Assembly (NCBI RefSeq): GCF_003387475.1
Contig: NZ_QUNO01000025.1
Coordinates: 1-64,000, forward strand
Length of the DNA stretch: 64,000 bases
DNA from: Kutzneria buriramensis
Lineage (GTDB): Bacteria > Actinomycetota > Actinomycetes > Mycobacteriales > Pseudonocardiaceae
Direction: 5' to 3'
How positions within the stretch are numbered: the stretch's first letter is position 1; every line of letters starts with the position of its first letter. The position numbers and the translations under genes are program-made. This document shows, in pieces, positions 17,899-27,406 of the stretch. The notes under the pieces are model-generated. The model was not told the origin of the DNA and made no database searches. It saw nothing but the letters and a program-made list of their open reading frames with translations.

Positions 17899-18989
17899 CC
17901 CTGACCGTGGACATCGCCGTTCGTCGCGACGCCTTCGCCCTGTCGTTGCAGCTTTCCCTTGCGCAGGGGGAAGTCGTCGCGGTCCTTGGCCGTAACGGCG
18001 CGGGGAAGTCCACCTTGCTGTCGGCGCTGGCCGGGCTGCTGCGTCCGGACGAGGGGCGGATCGAGCTCGGCGGCCGTGTGCTGACCGACGCCGCCCGCGG
18101 CGTGCACGTGCCGTCCCATCTGCGTGGGGTCGGTCTGCTGGCTCAGGATCCGCTGCTGTTCCCGCACATGACCGTCGCCGCGAACGTCGCCTTCGGGCCG
18201 CGCTCCCGTGGTGTGTCCCGCCGAGAGGCCAACGCCCTGGTGGCGCAGTGGCTGTCCGATGTGGACGCCGCGGAGTTCGCTTCCCGACGGCCGGGCCAAC
18301 TTTCCGGCGGCCAGGCGCAGCGGGTCGCCGTCGCGCGGGCACTGGCGTCCGAGCCGGAGTTGTTGCTGCTCGACGAACCCTTTGCCGCCCTTGACGTCGA
18401 CGCCGCGCCGGCGTTGCGCACCATGCTCCGACGGGTGCTGCGCGACGCGTCCCGCACGGCCCTGCTCGTCACCCATGATCCGTTGGACGCCCTGGTCCTC
18501 GCCGACCGTGTTGTCGTGCTCGCCGACGGTGAGATCGTCGAACAGGGCGAGACACGGTCCGTGCTGAGCCGGCCCCGCACCGCCTTCACCGCCCGCATCG
18601 CCGGCCTCGACCTCGTCGGCGGCGTCTTCGGACCGTCCGGGCTGGTCGTCGACGACGTCGTGATCAGCGGCCACGCCCCGGAACCCATCGCCGACGGCGA
18701 GGCGGCGGTCGCCGTGTTCGCGCCGGCCGCCGTCGCCGTGCACACCGAGCCGCCCGGCGGCAGCCCGCGCAACGTGTTCGGCGCCGTCGTCGGCGGGCTG
18801 GAGCCGCACGGCGACATGATCCGGCTGCGGGCCGGTCGCAGCGTGGACGGTCCGTCCTGGGTGGACGGCCTGGCCGCCGACCTCACCGCCGCCGCCGTCG
18901 CCGACCTGCGGCTGGAGCCCGGCACCAGGGTTTGGCTTGCCGTCAAGGCGGCAGAGGTGGCCCTGCACCCCGTCGCCGGGGGATCATGA
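17895..18989 (+). CDS. modC: Molybdate ABC transporter ATPase ModC
   Basis: 364 residues, GTG start. Energises molybdate import. P-loop GRNGAGKSTLL near residues 34-44, Q-loop LAQDP, signature LSGGQAQRVAVARAL, Walker B LLLLDEPFAALD, and the switch His in LLVTHDPLDALVLADRVVVL. After ~230 residues comes a C-terminal regulatory region that should contain the Mop/TOBE fold (NVFGAVVGGLEPHGDMIRLR, LRLEPGTRVWLAVKAAEVAL). Last gene of the Mop-like/modABC operon; a HAD gene starts 4 bp later and may be co-transcribed. Confidence 0.94.
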   Translation: MTLTVDIAVRRDAFALSLQLSLAQGEVVAVLGRNGAGKSTLLSALAGLLRPDEGRIELGGRVLTDAARGVHVPSHLRGVGLLAQDPLLFPHMTVAANVAFGPRSRGVSRREANALVAQWLSDVDAAEFASRRPGQLSGGQAQRVAVARALASEPELLLLDEPFAALDVDAAPALRTMLRRVLRDASRTALLVTHDPLDALVLADRVVVLADGEIVEQGETRSVLSRPRTAFTARIAGLDLVGGVFGPSGLVVDDVVISGHAPEPIADGEAAVAVFAPAAVAVHTEPPGGSPRNVFGAVVGGLEPHGDMIRLRAGRSVDGPSWVDGLAADLTAAAVADLRLEPGTRVWLAVKAAEVALHPVAGGS

Positions 18990-18993
18990 GGTC

Positions 18994-19779
18994 ATGGTCT
19001 GGAACTACCTGATGGACATGGACGGCGTGCTCGTGCACGAGGAGCACATCATCGCCGGCGCCGACGAGTTCCTCGCCGAGCTGCGCGACCAGGGCATTCC
19101 GTTCATGCTGCTGACCAACAACTCCATCTACACCGCGCGCGACCTGCGGGCCCGGCTGCTGCGGACCGGCCTGGACGTGCCCGAGTCGTCGATCTGGACC
19201 TCCGCGCTGGCCACCGCCAAGTTCCTGGACACCCAGCGGCCCGGCGGCTCCGCGTACGTCATCGGCGAGGCCGGCCTGACCACCGCGCTGCACTCGATCG
19301 GGTACGTGCTCACCGACAGCGACCCGGACTACGTGGTGCTGGGCGAGACCCGGACGTACAGCTTCGAGGCCATCACCAAGGCCATTCGCCTGGTCGACGG
19401 CGGTGCGCGGTTCATCGCCACCAACCCCGACGAGACCGGCCCCAGCCGCGAGGGCCTGCTGCCCGCGACCGGCTCCGTCGCCGCGCTGATCGCCCGCGCC
19501 ACCGGGCGCGAGCCGTACTACGTGGGCAAGCCCAACCCGTTGATGATGCGGTCGGCGCTGCGGGCCATCGGCGCGCACTCCGAGAGCACGCTGATGATCG
19601 GCGACCGGATGGACACCGACGTCCGCTCCGGGCTGGAGGCCGGCTTGCAGACCATTCTGGTCCTTTCCGGCATTTCCGGCGCCGAGACGGCCGAACGCTT
19701 CCCGTACCGGCCGACCATGGTGATCGACTCCATCGCCGACCTCGTCGGGCGCTCCGGCGACCCGTTCAAGCGCGACTAG
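18994..19779 (+). CDS. NagD-like HAD-IIA phosphatase
   Basis: 261 residues from the ATG of MVWNYLMDMDGVLVHEE; the frame runs 19 codons further upstream into modC. HAD motif I is MDMDGVL, motif II LLTNNS, Lys motif YVGKPNPLMM, motif IV GDRMDTDVRSGLEAG. The capped IIA subclass acts on small phosphorylated metabolites such as nucleotides or sugar phosphates; the substrate cannot be read from sequence. Only 4 bp follow the modC stop. Confidence 0.9.
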   Translation: MVWNYLMDMDGVLVHEEHIIAGADEFLAELRDQGIPFMLLTNNSIYTARDLRARLLRTGLDVPESSIWTSALATAKFLDTQRPGGSAYVIGEAGLTTALHSIGYVLTDSDPDYVVLGETRTYSFEAITKAIRLVDGGARFIATNPDETGPSREGLLPATGSVAALIARATGREPYYVGKPNPLMMRSALRAIGAHSESTLMIGDRMDTDVRSGLEAGLQTILVLSGISGAETAERFPYRPTMVIDSIADLVGRSGDPFKRD

Positions 19780-19911
19780 CCACACACCGTGACCGCCCGC
19801 CTGCGGTCGGTTCACGAGGGTGAATCCGCAGCTCACGGAGATCATTTCGATACGGTCCGGTGACCGGCCTGCCCGGCGGCGGCCGGTCCGGACCACCTAT
19901 CGTCTCTCATC

Positions 19912-20709
19912 GTGGGCGATGACGAACGAGACGAGTCGGTGTTCGTGGTCGGCGACGTCCATGGCCACCTCTCCGAACTGATCACCGCACTGCACTCCGC
20001 CGGCCTGACCACCCCCGAGGGGCAGTGGTCCGGGGGGCGGCACCGGCTGTGGTTCCTCGGCGACTTCGTCGACCGCGGCCCCGACGGCATCGGCGTCATC
20101 GAGCTCGTGATGCGCCTGTCCGACCAGGCCGACCGCGCCGGCGGTTTCGTCGGATCGCTGCTGGGCAACCACGAGGTGCTGCTGCTGGGCATGCACCTGT
20201 TCGGCGACACCCCGGTGCCGTCCGACTACGGCTTCCGCAGCTTCGCCCGCAGCTGGCACCTCAACGGCGGGCAGCTCAGCGACCAGACCCGGCTCACCGA
20301 CCGGCACGTGCGGTGGCTCAGCGACCGTCCCGTCGCCACCGTCGTCGACGACCACCTGCTGCTGCACTCCGACACCACCGCGTACCTGTCGTGGGGCGAC
20401 ACCGTCGACGAGGTCAACGCCTCCGTCAAGGCGATCCTGCACGGCCGGGAGCTGGCCGACTGGTGGGACTGCTGGCACAAGATGACCACCCGCTTCGCCT
20501 TCCGCGGCGCCACCGGCGCGCAGACCGCCGACGAGCTGATGGGCAAGTTCGGCGGCAAGCGGATCGTGCACGGCCACAGCATCATCGCCGACCAGCTCGG
20601 CATCGAGCCGGACCAGGTGGACGGGCCCCTGTCGTACGCGGACGACAAGGTGCTGGCGGTGGACGGCGGCCTGTTCGACGGCGGTCCCTGCCTGGTCGTC
20701 GAGCTCTGA
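19912..20709 (+). CDS. PPP-type metallophosphoesterase
   Basis: 265 residues, GTG start. Calcineurin-like dinuclear metal motifs are in order: GDVHGH at ~12, [10 protein letters not shown] at ~46, GNHE at ~86, and a late HGHS. The Asp/His/Asn set supports an active serine/threonine phosphatase or a related phosphodiesterase such as an ApaH-like enzyme. No signal peptide, so cytoplasmic. It is a separate unit between the HAD gene and fadD-like gene. Confidence 0.88.
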   Translation: MGDDERDESVFVVGDVHGHLSELITALHSAGLTTPEGQWSGGRHRLWFLGDFVDRGPDGIGVIELVMRLSDQADRAGGFVGSLLGNHEVLLLGMHLFGDTPVPSDYGFRSFARSWHLNGGQLSDQTRLTDRHVRWLSDRPVATVVDDHLLLHSDTTAYLSWGDTVDEVNASVKAILHGRELADWWDCWHKMTTRFAFRGATGAQTADELMGKFGGKRIVHGHSIIADQLGIEPDQVDGPLSYADDKVLAVDGGLFDGGPCLVVEL

Positions 20710-20765
20710 CCGCCCACCCCCGCTCGGGGGTGGCAGTGGTGCGCGTCACAGGCGAGGATGGCCTC

Positions 20766-22385
20766 ATGGTCGCGCTGCCCGCTTACGCCTCTGGAACCTC
20801 GGACGTGCCGCTGCTCGGCGACACCATCGGCGACAACCTGGACCGCACGGTCGCCCGCTTCGGCGACCGCGACGCCCTCGTGGACTGCGCCTCGGGCCGC
20901 CGCTGGACGTACGCTGAGCTGGCCGGGGACGTGGACGCGGTGGCGCTGGGGCTGCGGGAACTGGGCGTGGGCAAGGGCGACCGGGTCGGCATCTGGGCGC
21001 CGAACTGCGCGGAGTGGGTGCTGGTCCAGTACGCGACGGCGAAGCTGGGCGCGATCCTGGTCAACATCAACCCGGCCTACCGCGTGCACGAGCTGGAGTT
21101 CGTGCTGAACCAGGCGGAGATCGGCACGCTGGTGGCGGCGCCGACGTTCAAGACCTCGGACTACGAGGCGATGATCAACGAGGTCCGGCCGAACTGTCCG
21201 CGGCTGGCCACGGTGCTGCTGATCGGGCGTCCGGAGTGGACGGACGTGGTGGCAGCCGGTCGGACAAAGGATGCCAAGGCGCTCAAGGAGATCCGGCTGT
21301 CGCCGGACGACCCGATCAACATCCAGTACACCTCGGGCACCACCGGTTTCCCCAAGGGTGCGACGCTGTCGCACCACAACATCCTCAACAACGGCTACTT
21401 CGTCGGCGAGCTCTGCGGGTACACCGAGCGGGACCGGGTCTGCATCCCGGTGCCCTTCTACCACTGCTTCGGCATGGTGATGGGCAACCTCGGCGCGACC
21501 ACGCACGGCGCGTGCATGGTGGTGCCGGCGCCGGCGTTCGACCCGAAGTCCACATTGGACGCGGTGCAGGCGGAGCGGTGCACCTCCCTGTACGGCGTTC
21601 CGACGATGTTCATCGCGGAGCTGTCGCTGCCGGACTTCGAGGACTACGACCTGTCCAGCCTGCGCACGGGGATCATGGCCGGCTCGCCGTGCCCGGTCGA
21701 GGTGATGAAGCAGGTCATCGACCGCATGGGCATGACCGAGGTGACGATCTGCTACGGCATGACGGAGACCTCGCCGGTGTCGACGCAGACCCGCGCCGAC
21801 GACTCGCTGGACCGGCGGGTGGCGACGGTCGGCCGCGTGCACCCGCACCTGGAGGTCAAGATCGTCGACCCGGTGACCGGCCTGACCGCCGGCCGGGGCG
21901 AGCAGGGCGAGCTGTGCACCCGCGGCTACTCGGTGATGCTCGGCTACTGGGCCCAGCCCGACAAGACGGCCGAGGTGATCGACGCGGCCCGCTGGATGCA
22001 CACGGGCGACCTGGCCGTGATGGACGACGACGGCTACGTGGCGATCACCGGCCGGATCAAGGACATGGTGATCCGCGGCGGCGAGAACATCTACCCGCGC
22101 GAGGTGGAGGAATTCCTCTACACCCACCCGGACGTGCTGGACGCGCAGGTGATCGGCGTGCCGGACGAGCGCTACGGCGAGGAGCTCATGGCGTGGATCC
22201 GGATGCGCCCGGGCGCTGAGCCGATCACCGCGGCGGCGGTCCGCGAGTACTGCGCGGGAAAGCTGGCGCACTACAAGATCCCGCGCTACGTGCACGTGGT
22301 CGACGAGTTCCCGATGACGGTCACCGGAAAGATCCGCAAGGTCGAGATGCGGGAGCGCGCGGCGGAAATCCTGCGCGGGGACTGA
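20766..22385 (+). CDS. Acyl-CoA synthetase (AMP-forming, ACSF2/FadD-like)
   Basis: 539 residues; ATG of [18 protein letters not shown] longer open frame upstream overlaps the phosphoesterase in another frame and is not used. Adenylate-forming motifs: [20 protein letters not shown] (P-loop), [53 protein letters not shown], and the catalytic Lys in [12 protein letters not shown]. It activates a fatty or related carboxylic acid to acyl-AMP and then acyl-CoA. Chain-length preference is not deducible. Single gene. Confidence 0.92.
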   Translation: MVALPAYASGTSDVPLLGDTIGDNLDRTVARFGDRDALVDCASGRRWTYAELAGDVDAVALGLRELGVGKGDRVGIWAPNCAEWVLVQYATAKLGAILVNINPAYRVHELEFVLNQAEIGTLVAAPTFKTSDYEAMINEVRPNCPRLATVLLIGRPEWTDVVAAGRTKDAKALKEIRLSPDDPINIQYTSGTTGFPKGATLSHHNILNNGYFVGELCGYTERDRVCIPVPFYHCFGMVMGNLGATTHGACMVVPAPAFDPKSTLDAVQAERCTSLYGVPTMFIAELSLPDFEDYDLSSLRTGIMAGSPCPVEVMKQVIDRMGMTEVTICYGMTETSPVSTQTRADDSLDRRVATVGRVHPHLEVKIVDPVTGLTAGRGEQGELCTRGYSVMLGYWAQPDKTAEVIDAARWMHTGDLAVMDDDGYVAITGRIKDMVIRGGENIYPREVEEFLYTHPDVLDAQVIGVPDERYGEELMAWIRMRPGAEPITAAAVREYCAGKLAHYKIPRYVHVVDEFPMTVTGKIRKVEMRERAAEILRGD

Positions 22386-22493
22386 ACCGGCACAGTGTGA
22401 TCACCTTCGGGCGAACCAGACGAACGGCGGGTAGTCAGGCGCACACACCGTGTCGGTATGGTTACGCGGCGCCATCCGATGTGAGGAGCCGCC

Positions 22494-23810
22494 ATGAGGT
22501 CTCGCGCCCTGATCCGCATTGCCGCCGGAGTCGCCGCACTGCTGCTCGTCGGGACCGCCTCCGCGGCCGCCGGCGACGACACACCCGTGATGTGGCGGGT
22601 GCCCATCACCGGGAACCAGGCCGCCCAGCTGGTCGCCGCCGGCTTCGACGTGGCCGAGACCGGCAGCGACGGCGTCGCCTACGTCACCGGCACCAACACG
22701 ACCGCGCAGTCGCTGCGTGAACTCGGGTACCGGCCGACGAAGTTCGACACGATCTACAAGGATCTGCCGGAGCAGCGCAGCCTCGCGGCCGCCGCCGGCA
22801 CGTTCTACGGCGGCTACCGGACCGTGGCCGCCCAGGAGCAGCACCTGAGCCAGGTCGCGGGCGCCCACCCGGACCTGGCCACGGTGTACGACATCGGTGA
22901 CTCGTGGCTGAAGACCAAGGGCAAGGGCGGCCACGACATCGAGGCCGTCTGCCTGACCAAGAAGAAGTCGGGCGACTGCACGCTCAGCACCACCTCGCCC
23001 AAGCCCAAGTTCACGCTGATGGCGCAGATCCACGCCCGCGAGATCTCCACCGGCGAGCTGGCCTGGCGCTGGATCGACTACCTGGTCAACGGGTACGGCT
23101 CCGATGCGACGGCTACGTCCATTCTGGACACCACCGAGGTGTGGGTGATCCCGATCGCCAACCCGGACGGCGTGGACGCGGTGGCCTCCGGCGGCAACTC
23201 GCCGAAGATGCAGCGCAAGAACGAGGACAACAGCCGCGGCTCGTGCACCGGCACCAACGTGGGCGTCGACCTCAACCGCAACTCCACGTACAAGTGGGGC
23301 GGCGACTCCAACGCGCCCTGCGACGAGACCTACCAGGGGCCGTCCAAGGGCAGCGAGCCCGAGGTGACGGGGCTGGAGAAGTTCTTCCGGTCGATCTACC
23401 CGGTGCAGCGCGGCACCGGCGACGACGACCCGGCCCCGGTGACCGCCCGCGGCACGATGATCACGATGCACAGCTACGGCAACGACATCATCATTCCCTG
23501 GGGCTACACCGAGAAGACCTCGCCGAACGACCCGCAGCTGCGGGCGCTGGGCAAGAAGATGGCCGCCTCCAACGGATACACCGTCGACACCAACGGCGGC
23601 ACCGTCGGCTACGAGACGTCCGGCACCACCGACGACTTCACCTACGGCGTGCTCGGCGTCGCCAGCTTCACCATCGAGGTCGGCTCGGACAGCGGCGCCT
23701 GCGGCGGCTTCTTCCCGAAGTACTCGTGCGTGGACAGCACGTTCTGGCCGGACATGAAGGGCGCCTTCACCGTCGCGGCGCAGGCGGCCGCGGCCCCGTA
23801 CAAGCAGTAG
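22494..23810 (+). CDS. Secreted M14-family zinc carboxypeptidase
   Basis: 438 residues; ATG with GAGGAG upstream. Signal peptide at ~1-28 (IAAGVAALLLVGTASAAAG), then a propeptide-like region and the carboxypeptidase domain from ~115. Zinc ligands sit in IHAREISTGE (HxxE) and in MHSYGNDIIIPWGY (His). Other family marks are IPIANPDGVDAV, VGVDLNRNSTYKWGG, and the catalytic Glu in FTIEVGSDSGACGG. Would trim C-terminal residues from extracellular peptides. Ends 1 bp from the convergent methyltransferase gene. Confidence 0.93.
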   Translation: MRSRALIRIAAGVAALLLVGTASAAAGDDTPVMWRVPITGNQAAQLVAAGFDVAETGSDGVAYVTGTNTTAQSLRELGYRPTKFDTIYKDLPEQRSLAAAAGTFYGGYRTVAAQEQHLSQVAGAHPDLATVYDIGDSWLKTKGKGGHDIEAVCLTKKKSGDCTLSTTSPKPKFTLMAQIHAREISTGELAWRWIDYLVNGYGSDATATSILDTTEVWVIPIANPDGVDAVASGGNSPKMQRKNEDNSRGSCTGTNVGVDLNRNSTYKWGGDSNAPCDETYQGPSKGSEPEVTGLEKFFRSIYPVQRGTGDDDPAPVTARGTMITMHSYGNDIIIPWGYTEKTSPNDPQLRALGKKMAASNGYTVDTNGGTVGYETSGTTDDFTYGVLGVASFTIEVGSDSGACGGFFPKYSCVDSTFWPDMKGAFTVAAQAAAAPYKQ

Positions 23811-23811
23811 C

Positions 23812-24582
23812 TCAGGACCGGCGGGCGGTCACGGTCCACAGCGCCGGGCCGTGCAGGCGAAAAGCCGGATCCGCCAACCGCGTCAGCACGTGGTCGACAT
23901 CGGCCTCGGCCGCGCCGAAAGCCAGTAGGCGCGGCCGAAGTCGTTGGTAGGTCATGGCAAGAATGGTCGGCGCGGCCTCGCCGCCGTGTTGCACGTGCTG
24001 GTGACAGGTCGCGCGCGCGTCGGCGAGCCCGGCGGCGTCGACCATCGCCAGCAGCCGGGCGCCGAGATCGGGCTGCCACCCGGCATCCCGCACCGCCGCG
24101 TCGAAAGCCGTATGGACCTTGTCGAACGCCGGATCCGGTTCGGCCGGGCGCACCACCGTGAAGTCGATGTCGCCGAGCACGATGTGCCCGTTCGGGCGCA
24201 CGCTCGTCACGAGCCGGTCCAGCACCTCCGCCCGATCGGGCAGGTGCTGCAACACCAGTCGGGTGTGCACGAGGTCGAATTCGGCCGGTGGCAACGGATC
24301 CGTGCGCACGTCGTGGCGGCGTACGGTGAGGTTCGGACCGGTTTGCAACGCGGAGACGTCGAGGTCGGTGGCCAGCACCGAACCGGTCGACCCGACCTCG
24401 GCGGCGAGCCAGCGGGCGATCGAGCCGGCGCCCGCGCCGACGTCCAGGCAGCGCCAGCCGACGGCCACCGGCAGCGACCGCAGCGCCTCGACGGTGAGCG
24501 GATCCTGGTAGCCCTGGATCAGCGCCAGCCGGGCCGCCTCGTCGTCCGGCGCGGCCGACGCGTGCAGCACGTACTCGTCCAC
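23812..24582 (-). CDS. SAM-dependent methyltransferase (class I)
   Basis: 256 residues. Rossmann motif I WRCLDVGAGAGSIARWLA at ~43-60, acidic motif LATDLDVSAL, and post-motif VRPNGHIVLGDIDF. Resembles the UbiE/Methyltransf_25 type enzymes used on small molecules; the substrate is unknown. It is convergent with the carboxypeptidase gene and divergent from the Thr-rich protein gene, so probably monocistronic. Confidence 0.85.
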   Translation of the reverse strand: MDEYVLHASAAPDDEAARLALIQGYQDPLTVEALRSLPVAVGWRCLDVGAGAGSIARWLAAEVGSTGSVLATDLDVSALQTGPNLTVRRHDVRTDPLPPAEFDLVHTRLVLQHLPDRAEVLDRLVTSVRPNGHIVLGDIDFTVVRPAEPDPAFDKVHTAFDAAVRDAGWQPDLGARLLAMVDAAGLADARATCHQHVQHGGEAAPTILAMTYQRLRPRLLAFGAAEADVDHVLTRLADPAFRLHGPALWTVTARRS

Positions 24583-24714
24583 GGTCGCCGATGGTGAGCC
24601 GCGTCCTGCGCCCTGTCAACCGGAGACGGCGTCACTGTCCGAAGTGGAATGACCACCCGATCGAGCGATACAGACACAGCTGCCTTATCGGGCGGAGTAC
24701 ACCATGATCGCAGT

Positions 24715-25323
24715 GTGACTCATCGTGAACTGCCCGCCAGCGGTCGAGGATGCTTCGCCGCGGTGATGATCGCGCCCATCGCCGCGTTCGCCGGCCTGGT
24801 CGGGCTCACCACGCTGCTCAGCGGCCACGACGACCAGGCCGCCGCCCCGTCGCCCGAGCTGCCGCACGTGACGAGGGTCAGTGAGACCACGTCCATGGAG
24901 ACCGAGGTGACACCCGACACCGCCGAGACGACCGTCGTCGCCGAGCAGCCGCTCGCGCTCCGCAAGCCCGTGACCGGCGAGAGGTCCGCTCCGCGGGGCA
25001 CGTCCGTCACCGTTCCGTCGGCGGTCGTGGCGTCCTCGTCGACCACGGTCGCCAAGCCGCGGACGCCGTGCACGGGACGCACGACCCCGCCGGAGAAGCC
25101 GTCGGCGACGACCACCACCGAGCGGCCGACCACCACGACGTCGTCACCGAAGCCCACCACCACAACGCCGACGGCCGCGAGCACGACGACAACCGTTGCG
25201 TCGACGCCGAAAACGTCGACCGGTGACACCACTGCGCCGAAGAAGTCGGCAAGCGACACCAAGGCGCCGAAGAAGTCCGAGGCGCCGAAACCGTCACCGA
25301 GTGATGCCGGTGTGCCCAAGTGA
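24715..25323 (+). CDS. Thr/Ser/Pro/Lys-rich membrane-anchored protein
   Basis: About 202 residues from a GTG; an ATG 22 codons upstream (24649) is the alternative start. One hydrophobic segment near the N-terminus (FAAVMIAPIAAFAGLVGLTTLL) is followed by a low-complexity tail rich in Thr, Ser, Pro and late Lys (ATTTTERPTTTTSSPKPTTT, APKKSASDTKAPKKSEAPK). This suggests a single-pass protein with an extended extracytoplasmic, perhaps glycosylated, stalk. No domain is recognisable. The last 30 bp overlap the convergent propeller gene. Confidence 0.6.
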   Translation: MTHRELPASGRGCFAAVMIAPIAAFAGLVGLTTLLSGHDDQAAAPSPELPHVTRVSETTSMETEVTPDTAETTVVAEQPLALRKPVTGERSAPRGTSVTVPSAVVASSSTTVAKPRTPCTGRTTPPEKPSATTTTERPTTTTSSPKPTTTTPTAASTTTTVASTPKTSTGDTTAPKKSASDTKAPKKSEAPKPSPSDAGVPK

Positions 25324-26490
25324 GTAGCGACCCGGCTGCGGCCAGACGCACAGCCCGTGCGGCTGGTTGCCCACCGGGATCTTCTTCAGCAGTGAACCGT
25401 CCTTTGTGGACAACACGTAGACGACGCCGTTGTACCGTCCGGAAAGCCACAGCTGCGTGCCGTCCGCGGTCACGTTGCCCATGTCCGGGCTGCCGCCGCC
25501 GGGGATCTGCCACTTGGCCTGCACCGCGCCGGTGTAGGCGTCGAGCACACTGACCGAGCCCTCGTGCCGGTTGGTGACGTACAACTGCTTGGCGTCACGG
25601 GAAATGTAGAGTCCGTGCGCGCCGCCGCCGGTCGGGATGAAGCGCAGCACCTTCGTCGCAGCGCCGTCGAGCACCCACACGCCGTTGCCGTCCGAGTCGG
25701 CGATGTAGTACACCGAGCCGTCCGGTGCGAGCTTGATGTCCTGCGGCCCCATCACGGTGTGCCGCTGCGGCATGTCGATCATGCGTAGCAGCTTGTGCGA
25801 CGCGATGTCGATGACGGCCACCCGGCCGGCGAACTCGCAGGTGAACACCGCGATCCTGCCGTCCGGGCTGAAGTCGGCGTGGTCGATGCCGGCGCAGTCC
25901 GGCACGGCGGTCTCGCCTTTCTGCTGCCACGTCTGCGGGTCGTACCAGACGAGCTTGCGCAGTCGTTCCGCCACCGAGATGGCGAACTTCCCGTCGGGCG
26001 TGAAGTACATGTTGTACGGGTCGGTGACCGGGATCTGCTTGCCCGGCAAGCCCGTCCTCGGGTCGAACGGCAGCAGGTGATCGCCCATGTCGTCGGTGGC
26101 GTACAGGGTCTTCATGTCGTAGGACGGCACCACGTGCTGGAGTTCCCGGCCCGCCGGGTACTTCGCGATCACCTGGAACGTGGTCGGGTCGATCACCCAC
26201 ACGTCGCCGGAGCCGCTGTGCGGCACGTACACCAGCGGCCGGTCCTGTTTCACGTTGTCCTGCACCATGTTCGCGCCGGCGTCGGCGTAGACATCGTGCG
26301 GATCCGACACCGGCGGCATGCCGGTCAGACCATCCACAAGGGATCGTGGCGTGGTCGTCGTAGCCGGCGTGGGCTTGGTCGTCGTGGTGGTGGGAGCCGG
26401 CTTCGGTTCCTCGGCCGCGGGAGCCGACGAACACGCCGTCAGCGCGGCGGCGCAGGCGAGGGCGAGCAGCGCCCGTCCGGACTTGGGCAA
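25294..26490 (-). CDS. YVTN-type beta-propeller lipoprotein
   Basis: 398 residues. Lipobox ALTAC near residue 20, a Thr/Pro linker (TTTTTKPTPATTTTPR), then repeated propeller blades: VWVIDPTTFQVIAKYPAG, LLPFDPRTGLPGKQI, VAVIDIASHKLLRM, VWVLDGAATKVLRFIPTGG, VSVLDAYTGAVQAKWQIPGG, VYVLSTKDGSLLKKIPVGNQP. The YncE/YVTN fold is usually a binding scaffold at the cell surface. It starts 4 bp after the deacetylase-like gene and forms an operon with it. The last ~10 codons overlap the convergent gene. Confidence 0.88.
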   Translation of the reverse strand: MPKSGRALLALACAAALTACSSAPAAEEPKPAPTTTTTKPTPATTTTPRSLVDGLTGMPPVSDPHDVYADAGANMVQDNVKQDRPLVYVPHSGSGDVWVIDPTTFQVIAKYPAGRELQHVVPSYDMKTLYATDDMGDHLLPFDPRTGLPGKQIPVTDPYNMYFTPDGKFAISVAERLRKLVWYDPQTWQQKGETAVPDCAGIDHADFSPDGRIAVFTCEFAGRVAVIDIASHKLLRMIDMPQRHTVMGPQDIKLAPDGSVYYIADSDGNGVWVLDGAATKVLRFIPTGGGAHGLYISRDAKQLYVTNRHEGSVSVLDAYTGAVQAKWQIPGGGSPDMGNVTADGTQLWLSGRYNGVVYVLSTKDGSLLKKIPVGNQPHGLCVWPQPGRYSLGHTGITR

Positions 26491-26494
26491 CTTC

Positions 26495-27271
26495 TCACCT
26501 CAGCAGTTCGGTCGCGGTGACCGGGGTCAGGCCCCGGGCGGCGAGGTCGGTCAGGATGCCGGGCAGGGCCTGCACGGTGCCGGGATGGCCCAGGTGCATG
26601 CTCACCACGCTGCCCGCCGTGGCGGCGGTGACCGCCCGGCGGATCGCGGCCGCGCCGGGATCCGTCCAGTCCAGCGAGTCCACGTCGTAGGACAGGGTCC
26701 GGGTGTAGCCGGCCTGGCCGGCTGCCACCAGCTCGCGGGCCGTGGCGTGCTGACCCTGCGACTGCCGGAAGAAGGTGCCCGGTGTGCCAGCCACTGTGGA
26801 CAGTTCGTCCCGGCAGCGCTCGATCTCCGTGAGCATCGGACCGGGCTGGTAGGCCTCCAGGTCCGGGTGGCTCCAGGTGTGGTTGCCCAGCTCGTGGCCG
26901 CCGTCGCGGACCATGCGCGCGCCGTCCGGGGTGGCCTGCAGCCAGGTGCCGACGGCGAACACCGTGATCTTGGCGTTGTTCTTGGCCAGCAGCGCCAAAA
27001 CCTGGCGGGTGATGTCCAGCGGGCCGGCGCCGTGGAAGGTCAGCGCGACCTCGGGCCGGCCGCTCGTGGCGCGCACCACCTCGACCGCCGAGCCGCCGGG
27101 GGCGGCGGTGGTCGTGGTGGTTGTGGTCGGGGGTGTCGTGATCGGCGGCGTTGTCGTGGAACGCGACGTCGAGCTGGGAGGGGGAGCGGCGGTCGGCGGT
27201 CCAGCACATCCGGCCAGGGCGGTTGTCGCGGCGATTCCGAGCGCGGCTCGACGCGAGATACGCCGGGTCAC
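26495..27271 (-). CDS. Polysaccharide-deacetylase-fold lipoprotein with atypical active site
   Basis: 258 residues. Tat-like or lipoprotein leader (RRISRRAALGIAATTALAGC), Thr/Pro linker (PPITTPPTTTTTTTAAPGG), then a NodB fold. Motif 2 is intact (GNHTWSHPDLEAY), but the TFDDG motif 1, which supplies the catalytic and metal-binding Asp residues, is replaced by LTFHGAGPLD. The RxPYG motif 3 is FFRQSQGQ. So the fold is secure but ordinary deacetylase chemistry is doubtful. First gene of a two-gene operon with the propeller lipoprotein, sharing its lipid anchor and linker style. Confidence 0.85.
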   Translation of the reverse strand: MTRRISRRAALGIAATTALAGCAGPPTAAPPPSSTSRSTTTPPITTPPTTTTTTTAAPGGSAVEVVRATSGRPEVALTFHGAGPLDITRQVLALLAKNNAKITVFAVGTWLQATPDGARMVRDGGHELGNHTWSHPDLEAYQPGPMLTEIERCRDELSTVAGTPGTFFRQSQGQHATARELVAAGQAGYTRTLSYDVDSLDWTDPGAAAIRRAVTAATAGSVVSMHLGHPGTVQALPGILTDLAARGLTPVTATELLR

Positions 27272-27330
27272 ACCGTAAGTATGGCCAGTGCGGCGTCGCG
27301 GCTGATCACGACCCCGGCGATCGGAGTGCC

Positions 27331-27380
27331 CGGCGATCCCTTGGTCGTATCGGCCCCGTCGGCCGATACGACGATCGCCG
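27331..27380 (-). terminator. Hairpin downstream of the R2lox gene
   Basis: Perfect 12-bp stem GTCGTATCGGCC / GGCCGATACGAC (27344-27355 with 27361-27372) around a 5-bp loop. A further 8-bp stem, CGGCGATC / GATCGCCG (27331-27338 with 27373-27380), encloses it with a 5-nt bulge on one side. It sits about 26 bp past the R2lox stop and ahead of the deacetylase operon on the same strand. No U-tract. Confidence 0.7.
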
Positions 27381-27406
27381 GCAGCGGCGCGGCCGAACGC
27401 CGTCGG

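Noticed and set aside
20025-20765. Extended 5' frame in front of the acyl-CoA synthetase
   Set aside because: It overlaps the phosphoesterase gene in another frame and has no recognisable sequence; the start at 20766 gives normal family length.
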